Source: an uncultured Oscillospiraceae bacterium
GTDB lineage: Bacteria; Bacillota; Clostridia; Oscillospirales; Oscillospiraceae
DNA: 12,223 nucleotides
NCBI GenBank assembly: GCA_900752285.1
Contig: CAADUW010000240.1
Span: 1 to 12,223 of the forward strand
Reading direction: 5' to 3'
In this document: piece after piece, positions 1-5,921 of the stretch
Layout of the letters: each line of letters opens with the position of its first letter
Numbering within the stretch: position 1 is the stretch's first letter
The notes under the pieces: model-generated
What the model saw: only the letters and a program-made list of their open reading frames with translations
What the model was told of the DNA's origin: nothing
The model's database searches: none
Position numbers and translations under genes: made by a program

Positions 1-2
1 AC

Positions 3-100
3 GAAGGAATACTGTATGTATTTCTCGTTTTTCAAACTGAAGAAGTGGGGCAAAAAGACGGCGGAGACTCGCAGACGCAATTGTGCGGTGGTGCCTTAAA
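3..100 (+). repeat. Terminal inverted repeat, left copy
   Basis: Positions 3-100 match the reverse complement of 12126-12223 with a single difference (G at 91 against T in the other copy), so 97 of 98 bases agree. Homology stops right after the CCTTAAA at 94-100. Both copies read inward from the window ends. This is most simply a dispersed repeat at which the contig was broken, since no other copy or transposase is in the window. A transposon-end or MITE-like nature is possible but unproven. The repeat contains a short open frame with a ribosome binding site and supplies the stop codon of the neighbouring amidohydrolase. Confidence 0.9.
16..99 (+). CDS. Micro-ORF of 27 codons inside the left terminal repeat
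   Basis: An ATG at 16 lies 7 nt after an AAGGA Shine-Dalgarno-like motif (4-8) and opens a frame that ends at TAA 97-99, just inside the end of the repeat. The peptide starts MYFSFFKLKKW and ends RRRNCAVVP; it is strongly basic (five Lys, four Arg) with an aromatic N-terminus. The second copy of the repeat encodes the same peptide with Val to Leu at residue 26. Two near-identical copies alone do not prove translation, because the DNA repeat itself is conserved. I do not recognise a family. It may be a real small protein carried by the repeat or a chance frame. Confidence 0.3.
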   Translation: MYFSFFKLKKWGKKTAETRRRNCAVVP

Positions 101-953
101 TTCGCCGGAAACGATCCCGGATCTCCCGGATCCCGTCCGCCAGTGCGGCGTCCGCATCCTCGCCCAGTGCTTCCCGCAAAAGGGCATATTCGGAAAGTGT
201 TCCGTGGGGCACCGCCCAGGCGCCAGCATCCGTTCCCGGTGCCAGAATGCCACCCATTTGATGGAAAACACGCACGTTTTTCACAGCGCTTTTCAGAATT
301 TCTTCCACATCCGGTTCCGAAAAACGGCCCCGGTTCCGGAGATTTCCAATGGTGGAAAGGGTTGGGACCCAGACCGTGCGGGCTGTCTTCATAGCTTCCA
401 GCGCTTCCGGATTCAGGTATGCTCCATGCTCTACGGAGTCCACCCCCGCCTGTGCGGCGGCGATCACCACCCGGCTGCCGTTGGCATGGGCCATCACGGC
501 AAGCCCCGCCTGATGGGCTATATCCACAAGGCAGCGAATGGTTTCCCCGTCCAGTCCCGGTTCCGTAAGGACGCCGAAGTGATCAAAATCCATGATCCCG
601 GAGATCATGATCTTGATGAAATCCGCCCCCTGTGCCTTCTGCTTCCGTACCAGCTCCGCATACGCCTTCAGGGAATCATAGCGCTCCCCGATAAAGCCGC
701 CGTAGTGTCCCCCCGCGCACAGAGGCGCAAGGGGCGTCCGGTATGTGATTCCGTATTCTGCCGCCAGTTCACGGGCAGCCTGTCCCACTCCCCAGCGGTC
801 TCCGCCATCCCGGAGGAAGGTAAAGCCCGCATTGCGGTACGCCTCCAGCGTTTTCCGGATATAGTCCCGGTCCGGCTGCTGCCGGTGCCGGGCAATGGCA
901 GTCTTCCAGTTGACCCCATCCAGCACCATGTGTATATGACAATCCGCATACAT
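96..953 (-). CDS. Metal-dependent amidohydrolase family protein
   Basis: A 285-residue TIM-barrel amidohydrolase of the superfamily that hydrolyses amide, ester or ring C-N bonds with a metal centre; the substrate is unknown. Metal ligands are visible in order: HIH at 6-8, the lysine normally carbamylated at K114 (DFIKIM), H156 (MAHANG), H176 (VEHGAY) and D242 (GTDAG). The usual N-terminal beta-sandwich is absent, as in short cytosolic members that begin directly at the HxH strand. ATG at 951-953 follows the MarR gene by 6 nt, and its GGAG binding site lies in the last codons of that gene, so the two are almost certainly cotranscribed and coupled. The stop TAA (96-98) lies inside the terminal repeat, so the last few native residues may have been replaced. 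No signal peptide is seen. Confidence 0.85.
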   Translation of the reverse strand: MYADCHIHMVLDGVNWKTAIARHRQQPDRDYIRKTLEAYRNAGFTFLRDGGDRWGVGQAARELAAEYGITYRTPLAPLCAGGHYGGFIGERYDSLKAYAELVRKQKAQGADFIKIMISGIMDFDHFGVLTEPGLDGETIRCLVDIAHQAGLAVMAHANGSRVVIAAAQAGVDSVEHGAYLNPEALEAMKTARTVWVPTLSTIGNLRNRGRFSEPDVEEILKSAVKNVRVFHQMGGILAPGTDAGAWAVPHGTLSEYALLREALGEDADAALADGIREIRDRFRRI

Positions 954-959
954 ACCCGT

Positions 960-1403
960 TCACTCCGCATAATCTTCCAGATTGGAAATAATGATCTGCG
1001 CCGCCGTATAAAAATTATCCCGCTGGGCTTCGGTCAGTCCCCTGCCGCAGGCACTTAGGGCATCCGAAACCCGCGCCTCCACCTGCGCCGCAATTTCCGT
1101 TCCCCGTTCCGTCAACCGGTACGGGTCCCGATACACCCGCCGATCCGGTGGGGCGCTGCAGGACACCAGCCCCATCCGGCTGAGTTCGGAAAGATTCCGG
1201 GAAACGGCAGCCTTGTCCTCCCGGCAGATTTCCGTCAGCTGGGTGACGGTCAGTCCCTCCGGGTGCTGTCCCAGATAAAAAATGCACATGGTATGGGCCG
1301 AGCGCAGACCGAACCGGCGCATTTCCTGTTCCTTGATCCTTTGCAGGTACCGGTTCATTTCCAGCACCGCCGCCGCAAACCGTTCAAACCGTTTCTCCAT
1401 CAT
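960..1403 (-). CDS. MarR-family transcriptional regulator
   Basis: A 147-residue winged-helix regulator. The DNA-binding segment is about residues 51-80 (LTVTQLTEICREDKAAVSRN, followed by LSELSRMGLV), and the wing carries the MarR signature Asp-Arg at 87-88 (PPDRR). Flanking N- and C-terminal helices would make the dimer interface, so the length is normal for the family. MarR proteins usually repress adjacent genes and release DNA on binding a small molecule; here the obvious target is its own operon with the downstream amidohydrolase, 6 nt away. Two adjacent ATG codons (1401-1403 and 1398-1400) could both start it; a GGGAG/GAGGG stretch lies immediately upstream. No clear promoter or operator is visible in the short gap up to the upstream terminator. 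Confidence 0.9.
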   Translation of the reverse strand: MMEKRFERFAAAVLEMNRYLQRIKEQEMRRFGLRSAHTMCIFYLGQHPEGLTVTQLTEICREDKAAVSRNLSELSRMGLVSCSAPPDRRVYRDPYRLTERGTEIAAQVEARVSDALSACGRGLTEAQRDNFYTAAQIIISNLEDYAE

Positions 1404-1425
1404 TCTCCCGCCCTCTCATAGTAAA

Positions 1426-1454
1426 ATCTCCGCAGGGGAACCCCCTGCGGAGAT
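1426..1454 (-). terminator. Intrinsic terminator after the P-loop protein gene
   Basis: A perfect 13-bp stem (1426-1438 pairing with 1442-1454) with a 3-nt loop lies 16 nt past the stop of the 1471-1881 gene. Read on the minus strand the stem runs into ATTTTAC, a short U-tract. On the plus strand no U-tract follows. It separates the P-loop gene from the marR-amidohydrolase operon, some of whose transcription might come from read-through. Confidence 0.75.
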
Positions 1455-1470
1455 GATGTAGATGGAAAAA

Positions 1471-1881
1471 TCAGACCAGATACTGCTTTACGCTCTCACC
1501 GATTTCCGCGGGGTCATCGGAGATGGTCATGGTGATCTCCATGCTGTTATCGGCGGCAAACTTGGCGCACCATGCGACAAACTCCTCCGCCACAGTGCGA
1601 TCACTGCCGATGGTCTTATACAGGTTGTCGATGAACACATTGGTAATATCAAAGTTACCGGCATGCAGACCGCTGAGGAAGCCCTTCAGCATATCCACAG
1701 AGGCGATCCCATACTCCTTGGAGTCCACGAGGCGAACCTTATAGGTCAGGTCATAGGTCAGCTTTTTGCCATACTCAATGCAGACCACATCGCCGCTGGC
1801 AGCAGCGACGGCAGCGTTAATGGAATCGATCAGCTTCTTGGTTTTGCCGGAGCCCTTCAGGCCCATAATCACATGAATCAT
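1471..1881 (-). CDS. Small P-loop NTP-binding protein, conserved in Clostridia, function unknown
   Basis: The true start is the ATG at 1879-1881, 7 nt after AAGGAGG, giving 136 residues; the open frame extends further upstream but without a binding site and across the promoter. The protein opens with a beta strand and a Walker A loop, GLKGSGKT at residues 7-14, so it should bind a nucleotide. The rest shows alternating beta strands and helices (VVCIEYG, VRLVDS, VFIDNLY, ITMTISDD); IFID-like VFIDN about residue 84 could be a Walker B strand. Similar short clostridial proteins are sometimes labelled PilT-like or 'twitching motility', but no pilus genes are here and the length is far below that of a PilT ATPase. 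I cannot assign a role. It has its own promoter downstream of pgi and its own terminator. Confidence 0.8.
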   Translation of the reverse strand: MIHVIMGLKGSGKTKKLIDSINAAVAAASGDVVCIEYGKKLTYDLTYKVRLVDSKEYGIASVDMLKGFLSGLHAGNFDITNVFIDNLYKTIGSDRTVAEEFVAWCAKFAADNSMEITMTISDDPAEIGESVKQYLV

Positions 1882-1924
1882 CGGAATTTCCTCCTTTGCA
1901 ATGCCAACAGATTGGCTTATCATC

Positions 1925-1953
1925 ATTTTACCAGCTATCCTGCAAATTTGCAA
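1925..1953 (-). promoter_or_regulatory. Sigma-A promoter of the P-loop protein gene, with palindrome
   Basis: On the minus strand TTGCAA (1948-1953) and TAAAAT (1925-1930) are separated by exactly 17 nt, 44 nt upstream of the start codon. A perfect 12-bp palindrome, TGCAAATTTGCA (1941-1952), overlaps the -35 element and could be an operator, though AT-rich palindromes of this size arise by chance. Confidence 0.75.
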
Positions 1954-2005
1954 CAGCAAATTCTGTTTTTCTCAAAAACATTTGCGGCAGATTTTCCAAT
2001 GGGGC

Positions 2006-3313
2006 TCAGTTTTTCTCGTAACCGGGCTTTCCCAGCAGGTGGAACATGTTGCGCTTGTAGAACTCCACACCGGGCTGGTTAAAGGGGTTCACACCAAGAA
2101 TGTAAGCGGACACTCCACAGGCCAGCTCCAGGAAGAAGAACAGCTCGCCCACCTTCCGGTCGTTCAGCTCGCCGCAGTCCATGGTAATGACGGGAACGCC
2201 GCCGTCCACGTGAGCCGCCAGCGTGCCGAGGAAGGCCTTCTCATCCACGAAGTCCATGGTCTTGCCCTCCAGATAGTTCAGCCCATCCAGATTCTTGTAA
2301 TCGGAACCGATGGTATACTTCTGGGCAGGCGGGTCAAAGCGAACCATGGTCTCAAAAATGTTCCGGGTGCCCTGCTGGATCATCTGACCAAGAGAATGGA
2401 GATCCGCGGTAAACTCGGCAGTCACGGGGAACAGGCCCTTGCCGTCCTTGCCCTCGGACTCACCGAACAGCTGCTGCCACCAACCGCCAAACATCTTGAA
2501 GCCCGGCTCGAAGCTCTCAAACAGCTCGATTGCCTTTCCGTTGCGGTACAGCAGGTTCCGCACGGCGGCGTACTGCCACACGGGGTTTTCGAAGGAGCGC
2601 AGATCATAGCTTTCCCTGGCATCCATGGCGCCGTTCAGCATGGCTTCCACATCCACACCGGCAACCGCCAGAGGCAGCAGACCTACAGCGGTCAGCACGG
2701 AGAACCGTCCGCCCACATCGGGAGGAATCACAAAGGACTCCCAGCCCTCTTCCGTAGCCATCTGCCGCAGCGCACCCTTGCAGGGGTCGGTAATGGCATA
2801 GATCCGACTGCGGGCACCGTCGGTTCCGTACTTCCGCTCCAGCATCCAGCGCAGCGCACGGGTAGCAATGGCGGGCTCGGTAGTGGTTCCGGACTTGGAG
2901 ATGATGGCGACGGAAAAGTCCTTGCCCTCCAGCAGACGGCACAGGTCATTCCAGTACCGGGTGCTCAGGCCGTTGCCCACGAAGAAAATCTGGGGCTCGC
3001 CCTTACCCTTCAGCAGATTATAGTTTGCGCCCTGCAGCAGCTCAATGGCTGCCCGGGGGCCCAGATAGCTGCCGCCGATACCCACGACCACAAACACGTC
3101 GGAGTCGGAACGGATCTTCCGCGCGGCAGCCTGGATCCGGTGGACCTCCTCACCGGGAGTCCGGGTGGGCAGCTGCTTCCATCCCAGGAAATCGTTTCCC
3201 TCGCCGGTGCCGTCCATCAAAGTGGCATGGGCCGCGGCAACTTCCTTTTCCATAGCCAGCAGGTCGGGCAGTGCGATCTCTCCCCAGACATTGGAAATAT
3301 CAACTTTAATCAT
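2006..3313 (-). CDS. pgi: Glucose-6-phosphate isomerase
   Basis: Cytosolic enzyme interconverting glucose 6-phosphate and fructose 6-phosphate, second step of glycolysis. The 435 residues are close to the ~450 of Firmicutes Pgi. Visible hallmarks: phosphate-binding SGTTTEP (141-147), first family signature DVGGRFSVLTAVG (199-211), catalytic region GESEGKDGKG (284-293), catalytic His in ADLHSLGQ (H306), and the second signature NPFNQPGVEFYKRNMF with the catalytic lysine at K420. The ATG at 3311-3313 is the only sensible start; the best binding site, AAAGGA, is rather far away (about 14 nt). It is divergent from glucokinase, whose product is its substrate, across a 185-bp gap. There is no strong terminator between its stop and the next promoter; only an AT-rich GTTTTT/AAAAAC inverted repeat at 1965-1979. 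Confidence 0.97.
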   Translation of the reverse strand: MIKVDISNVWGEIALPDLLAMEKEVAAAHATLMDGTGEGNDFLGWKQLPTRTPGEEVHRIQAAARKIRSDSDVFVVVGIGGSYLGPRAAIELLQGANYNLLKGKGEPQIFFVGNGLSTRYWNDLCRLLEGKDFSVAIISKSGTTTEPAIATRALRWMLERKYGTDGARSRIYAITDPCKGALRQMATEEGWESFVIPPDVGGRFSVLTAVGLLPLAVAGVDVEAMLNGAMDARESYDLRSFENPVWQYAAVRNLLYRNGKAIELFESFEPGFKMFGGWWQQLFGESEGKDGKGLFPVTAEFTADLHSLGQMIQQGTRNIFETMVRFDPPAQKYTIGSDYKNLDGLNYLEGKTMDFVDEKAFLGTLAAHVDGGVPVITMDCGELNDRKVGELFFFLELACGVSAYILGVNPFNQPGVEFYKRNMFHLLGKPGYEKN

Positions 3314-3355
3314 TGGAAATGAACACGTCCTTTCGTTGTGTCAGACTCTTCCTAC

Positions 3356-3384
3356 ATGTTACAACAAAAGCCGCTCAAACGCAA
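3356..3384 (-). promoter_or_regulatory. Probable pgi promoter
   Basis: On the minus strand TTGCGT (3379-3384) and TAACAT (3356-3361) are spaced by 17 nt, about 45 nt upstream of the pgi start. Each box has two mismatches to consensus, so this is a moderate match. Nothing resembling a clear catabolite-control (cre) site is seen in the shared gap. Confidence 0.55.
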
Positions 3385-3425
3385 CCCCTCCGGTGAAAAG
3401 TTTCCGAAGATTTCATTTTTCCATC

Positions 3426-3454
3426 TTCCCTTTTCCGTCATTCTTCGCTATAAT
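3426..3454 (+). promoter_or_regulatory. Probable glucokinase promoter
   Basis: A perfect -10 TATAAT (3449-3454) lies 44 nt upstream of the glucokinase ATG. The hexamer 17 nt upstream (TTCCCT, 3426-3431) is a poor -35, so the promoter may be weak or need an activator. It faces away from the pgi promoter about 65 bp to the left. Confidence 0.55.
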
Positions 3455-3498
3455 GGTCGCAGATTCAGCTCTACCTTATCTTACAGGAGGTACAGAAA

Positions 3499-4449
3499 AT
3501 GAAATACGGATTTGGTGTGGATCTGGGCGGCACCACTGTCAAAATCGCCTATTTTGCGGAAACAGGCGCAATGCTGGACAAGTGGGAGATCCCGACGGTT
3601 ACCGAAAACGGAGGCGTGCGGATCCTCCCGGACATTGCGGACGCCATTGCAAAGTACCGGCAAGACAATTCCATTGATCCCCAGGGACTTCTCGGCATCG
3701 GTATCGGTGTTCCCGGCCCCGTAAACGGGCGGGGCGTTGTAAACCGCTGTGTCAATGTGGGCTGGGGCGTGTTCAACATTCAGGACGAGCTGTCCGGGCT
3801 GACCGGCCTTCCCGTAAAGGCCGGCAACGATGCCAATGTGGCCGCCCTGGGAGAATTCTGGATGGGCGGCGGCAAGGGCAGCGAAAACATGGTTTTTGTG
3901 ACATTGGGAACCGGCGTGGGCGGTGGCGTGGTCATCGACGGGAAGCTGCTCCACGGTGCCCACGGAGCAGGTGCGGAAATCGGGCATCTGGTCATCAACC
4001 GGGACGAAACCGAGGTCTGCGGCTGCGGCAAACGGGGCTGTGTGGAACAGTACTGCTCTGCCACAGGCATTGTGCGGATGGCAAAGCAGCGCCTGAGCCG
4101 GGACAACGTACCCTCGTCCCTTCGCGCCCTGCCGGAAATTACCTGCAAGGACATTTTTGACGCGGGAAAAGCACAGGATGCTGTCGCACTGGAAATTCTT
4201 GATCACTATTACGCTCTGATGGGCGAATTCCTCGCCAATGTCAGCACGGTGATTGACCCGGAGGTCATCGTTCTGGGCGGCGGCGTCAGCAAGGCTGGCA
4301 CCATGCTTCTGGAGGGCATTACTCCCTACTTCCGCAAATACGTATTTCACGCGGCCGCGGATGTTCATTTTGCTCTGGCCTCCCTCGGCAACGATGCCGG
4401 TGCCTACGGTGCTTTCAAGCTGGCTCTGGACGCCTTTGGCGGAAAATAA
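3499..4449 (+). CDS. glcK: ROK-family glucokinase
   Basis: ATP-dependent glucokinase, making glucose 6-phosphate from glucose in the cytosol. The 316 residues match the usual ~320 of Firmicutes GlcK. Motifs in order: N-terminal phosphate loop DLGGTTVK (8-15), the GNDANVAALGE segment with catalytic D111, glycine-rich GTGVGGG (137-143), sugar-contacting E160 and H163 in GAGAEIGH, and the ROK zinc site C174-x-C176-x4-C181 (CGCGKRGC). A C-terminal VLGGGVS completes the actin-like fold. Start ATG 3499 is preceded by AGGAGG (3485-3490) at 8 nt. It is divergent from pgi, which uses its product. ROK kinases vary in sugar preference; glucose is favoured by the zinc/EIGH signature and the neighbour, but this is inference. 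Confidence 0.93.
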   Translation: MKYGFGVDLGGTTVKIAYFAETGAMLDKWEIPTVTENGGVRILPDIADAIAKYRQDNSIDPQGLLGIGIGVPGPVNGRGVVNRCVNVGWGVFNIQDELSGLTGLPVKAGNDANVAALGEFWMGGGKGSENMVFVTLGTGVGGGVVIDGKLLHGAHGAGAEIGHLVINRDETEVCGCGKRGCVEQYCSATGIVRMAKQRLSRDNVPSSLRALPEITCKDIFDAGKAQDAVALEILDHYYALMGEFLANVSTVIDPEVIVLGGGVSKAGTMLLEGITPYFRKYVFHAAADVHFALASLGNDAGAYGAFKLALDAFGGK

Positions 4450-4473
4450 TCCTCCTCCCTTCCATATTACGTA

Positions 4474-4503
4474 CGCCCCCGCCGGTTCATTCCGGCGGGG
4501 GCG
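4474..4503 (+). terminator. GC-rich hairpin after glcK
   Basis: A perfect 12-bp GC stem (4474-4485 with 4492-4503) and TTCATT loop lies 24 nt after the glcK stop. No U-tract follows on either strand, so it may act as a weak terminator or a 3' RNA-stabilising structure. Confidence 0.5.
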
Positions 4504-4586
4504 AAACATCCGTTCTGACCGTTGACTGTCCGCTCACCCAGAACTGCCTGACAGATTCAAGAAACCGTTCCTCCTGCTCCTCCTTT

Positions 4587-4614
4587 CGTTCCGGAGTTCC
4601 ATTCGGAACGTTTT
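4587..4614 (+). terminator. Possible second terminator downstream of glcK
   Basis: CGTTCCG (4587-4593) pairs with CGGAACG (4604-4610) across a 10-nt loop and is followed by TTTT. The stem is short, so this is a weak candidate. The surrounding sequence, about 4504-4691, holds no gene I can support. Confidence 0.3.
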
Positions 4615-4691
4615 CCTGCACTGCTTCTGAAATACGTATTTCCAATTTCCCGAAAGAAAACAAATCATCCGAACCCATCTCCCGTCAGGAA

Positions 4692-4903
4692 GATCTGGTT
4701 CGGATGGATGGTTTTGGCACAGAACAGATTGCCACCCAGTTTGAAAAGGAAGGTATCCCGACACCGCAGCGGCCCCGTATTCACTACAACTGTGCGGGCA
4801 CCATCGAGATTCCAAGAGCACTTCCTTTGCCGACACCCGATGTGTCTGTGAATACAAAAAAGGCGTAGTTGTGAGCTACGCCCCCTGCGATATCGCTATT
4901 TAG
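4692..4903 (+). pseudogene. Remnant of a large serine recombinase (C-terminal debris)
   Basis: Translating from 4692 gives a recombinase-domain stretch, RMDGFGTEQIATQFEKEGIP then TP, typical of large serine recombinases of conjugative elements. It joins abruptly to a C-terminal segment, IHYNCAGTIEIP, like the last strands of such proteins. The zinc-ribbon and coiled-coil region normally between these is missing. The frame then hits TAG at 4866 after a run of six A's (4856-4861). Adding one A restores a natural-looking tail, GVVVSYAPCDIAI, ending at TAG 4901-4903. So the gene has lost its catalytic N-terminus, has an internal deletion and carries a one-base frameshift; it cannot be functional. 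The family assignment rests on remembered conserved motifs. It marks a former integrative element next to the foreign-looking methyltransferase. Confidence 0.75.
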
Positions 4904-4905
4904 CA

Positions 4906-4960
4906 AATAAAAAATGACGAATGTTCTTTGACAGCTAAATGCTGTAAAAACATTCGTCAT
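4906..4960 (-). terminator. Intrinsic terminator of the methyltransferase transcript
   Basis: ATGACGAATGTT (4914-4925) and AACATTCGTCAT (4949-4960) form a perfect 12-bp stem, with an inner ACAGC/GCTGT stem (4931-4945). Read on the minus strand it is followed by TTTTTAT, a classic U-tract. It lies about 140 nt beyond the methyltransferase stop and directly behind the recombinase remnant. Confidence 0.8.
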
Positions 4961-5070
4961 GAAAGTAAAGACCTGTTTTGATACCAAATGCACACCCGGC
5001 CAACCTTTCGTTATAAAGTTTGAGCTATTGTTAAACAGTGCACACCCTTAAATCTCAATACTCTCAGAAA

Positions 5071-5097
5071 TAAAAGCTCTCGATAAACTGGAATTTG
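5071..5097. repeat. Imperfect inverted repeat, left flank of the methyltransferase gene
   Basis: The core CTCGATAAACTGGAATTTG (5079-5097) matches the reverse complement of 5727-5745 at 18 of 19 bases. A further TAAAA outside the core matches too, giving 23 of 27 over the whole arm. It ends at the base before the methyltransferase stop codon. Confidence 0.8.
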
Positions 5098-5712
5098 TCA
5101 GTCCAAAATCAGGACGCCTGCGCATTCGGACATTTGCGTAAATGAAAGGGCTGGAAAATCTTTTCTCAACTCCTCAACGACAAAGTAGATTTCATCATTA
5201 TCCCATGTGTCTCCTGCCTTCAATTTGCATTGTTCTAAATCCTTTCGTGTTTCAAAGGCAACATCGCCGATTATAATTTTACCATTTTCTTTCAGATGGT
5301 CGCGTAATTCAGAAAGAAATACGCTCTTTTGTGCATCTGTCAGGTGATGCAGAGAGTATGTCGCCACGATATAATCATAACGCCGGTTTTGCAGCGGCTC
5401 GACAAGTCCCTTTGAAAAATCCCCTTGATATAAATGTGCATTTGGCATTTTTTCAGATGCCAACGCGATCATTCTTGATGAAAAATCCTGCCCATAAATG
5501 GAACAGCCTCGCTCGTATAGTTTTGTCGTTAATGTGCCTGTTCCAAATCCTATATCCAATACAACGGCATTTGCGGTTTCCGTGATTGTCTTGAAAATAA
5601 GCCCAAGCACTTTCTTATAACCGGCAAATGGATATGTGCTTTCCTCATCAGAAATGCCGACGGTTTTGTCATAACCATCAGCCCAAAGGTCGAACTCTTT
5701 GTTGTTTAGCAT
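5098..5712 (-). CDS. Class I SAM-dependent methyltransferase, substrate unknown
   Basis: A 204-residue Rossmann-fold methyltransferase. SAM-binding motif I is VLDIGFGTGTL (51-61, acidic D53), the ribose-binding acidic residue follows strand 2 in GQDFS (D76), GDFS (97-100) is the motif III region, and motif IV/post-I covers DYIVATYSLHHL (113-124). The length is typical of small-molecule methyltransferases of this fold. The substrate cannot be read from sequence. ATG 5710-5712 has AGGAGG at 8 nt. The gene is clearly richer in A+T than its neighbours, is bracketed by inverted repeats (5071-5097 and 5727-5753), and sits between recombinase debris and a tRNA gene, so recent horizontal gain is likely. 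No good promoter is visible in the short gap to the tRNA terminator; read-through from the tRNA-Leu promoter is possible. A strong terminator follows. Confidence 0.9.
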   Translation of the reverse strand: MLNNKEFDLWADGYDKTVGISDEESTYPFAGYKKVLGLIFKTITETANAVVLDIGFGTGTLTTKLYERGCSIYGQDFSSRMIALASEKMPNAHLYQGDFSKGLVEPLQNRRYDYIVATYSLHHLTDAQKSVFLSELRDHLKENGKIIIGDVAFETRKDLEQCKLKAGDTWDNDEIYFVVEELRKDFPALSFTQMSECAGVLILD

Positions 5713-5726
5713 ACTTACTTCCTCCT

Positions 5727-5753
5727 CAAATTCAAGTTTATCGAGCTGTTTTA
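5727..5753. repeat. Imperfect inverted repeat, right flank of the methyltransferase gene
   Basis: The arm CAAATTCAAGTTTATCGAG (5727-5745) plus TTTTA (5749-5753) is the inverted partner of 5071-5097. It starts one base upstream of the AGGAGG of the methyltransferase gene, so the two arms enclose almost exactly the coding unit with its ribosome binding site. Confidence 0.8.
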
Positions 5754-5770
5754 CACTTTCGTAATTCTAC

Positions 5771-5822
5771 AAAAAAACTGGACACCAATCGCGATACGCA
5801 TTGTATCAAAACCGGTGTCCAG
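5771..5822 (-). terminator. Intrinsic terminator of tRNA-Leu
   Basis: CTGGACACC (5778-5786) pairs with GGTGTCCAG (5814-5822), with an inner GATAC/GTATC stem (5793-5797 and 5803-5807). On the minus strand seven T's follow directly (A-run 5771-5777). It begins 3 nt after the CCA end of the tRNA. Confidence 0.9.
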
Positions 5823-5825
5823 CTA

Positions 5826-5909
5826 TGGTGCGAGAGAGGGGACTCGAACCCCCACGGCGATCACCACACGCACCTCAAACGTGCTTGTCTACCATTCCAA
5901 CACTCTCGC
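5826..5909 (-). tRNA. tRNA-Leu (anticodon GAG)
   Basis: An 84-nt class II tRNA with a perfect acceptor stem (GCGAGAG with CTCTCGC), discriminator A and an encoded CCA. The anticodon loop TTGAGGT gives anticodon GAG, closed by a CACGT/GCGTG stem with one wobble pair. A long variable arm (GGTGATCGCC) marks a Leu/Ser-type tRNA, and the T-arm is GGGGG-TTCGAGT-CCCCT. It reads CUC/CUU leucine codons. It has its own consensus promoter and terminator, so it is a monocistronic unit embedded behind the GIY-YIG gene. Confidence 0.97.
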
Positions 5910-5921
5910 AAGTGCTTTGCT

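Noticed and set aside
45..1058. Long plus-strand open frame of 337 codons opposite the amidohydrolase and MarR genes
   Set aside because: Antisense shadow of GC-rich coding sequence: no binding site at its start, no recognisable motifs, and both minus-strand genes have clear family signatures.
1901..3322. 473-codon plus-strand open frame opposite pgi
   Set aside because: Shadow of pgi; low-complexity His/Gly/Gln-rich translation with no domain and no start signal.
3314..3498. Catabolite-responsive (cre) site between pgi and glcK
   Set aside because: The closest sequences miss several invariant positions of the consensus, so I cannot support one.
3481..4509. 342-codon minus-strand open frame opposite glcK
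   Set aside because: Shadow of the ROK kinase gene, which has all catalytic and zinc motifs on the plus strand.
4487..4678. Possible small minus-strand gene of 63 codons (ends in VRTDVSPPPE)
   Set aside because: The translation looks fairly protein-like, but the GGGAG touches the ATG with no spacing, the frame overlaps the GC hairpin after glcK, and I recognise no family. It could be debris of the same lost element as the recombinase remnant.
4784..4993. 69-codon minus-strand frame across the recombinase remnant and terminator hairpin
   Set aside because: It runs through the terminator stem and is antisense to recognisable recombinase residues.
4989..5047. TGCACACCC occurs twice (4989-4997 and 5039-5047), a possible attachment-site duplication
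   Set aside because: Nine bases repeated 50 bp apart in AT-rich debris is weak; no element is bounded by it.
5826..5855. tRNA-Leu 3' end as an integration site of the lost element
   Set aside because: I looked for a second copy of the tRNA 3' end in 4450-5770 and found none, and large serine recombinases usually do not target tRNA genes.
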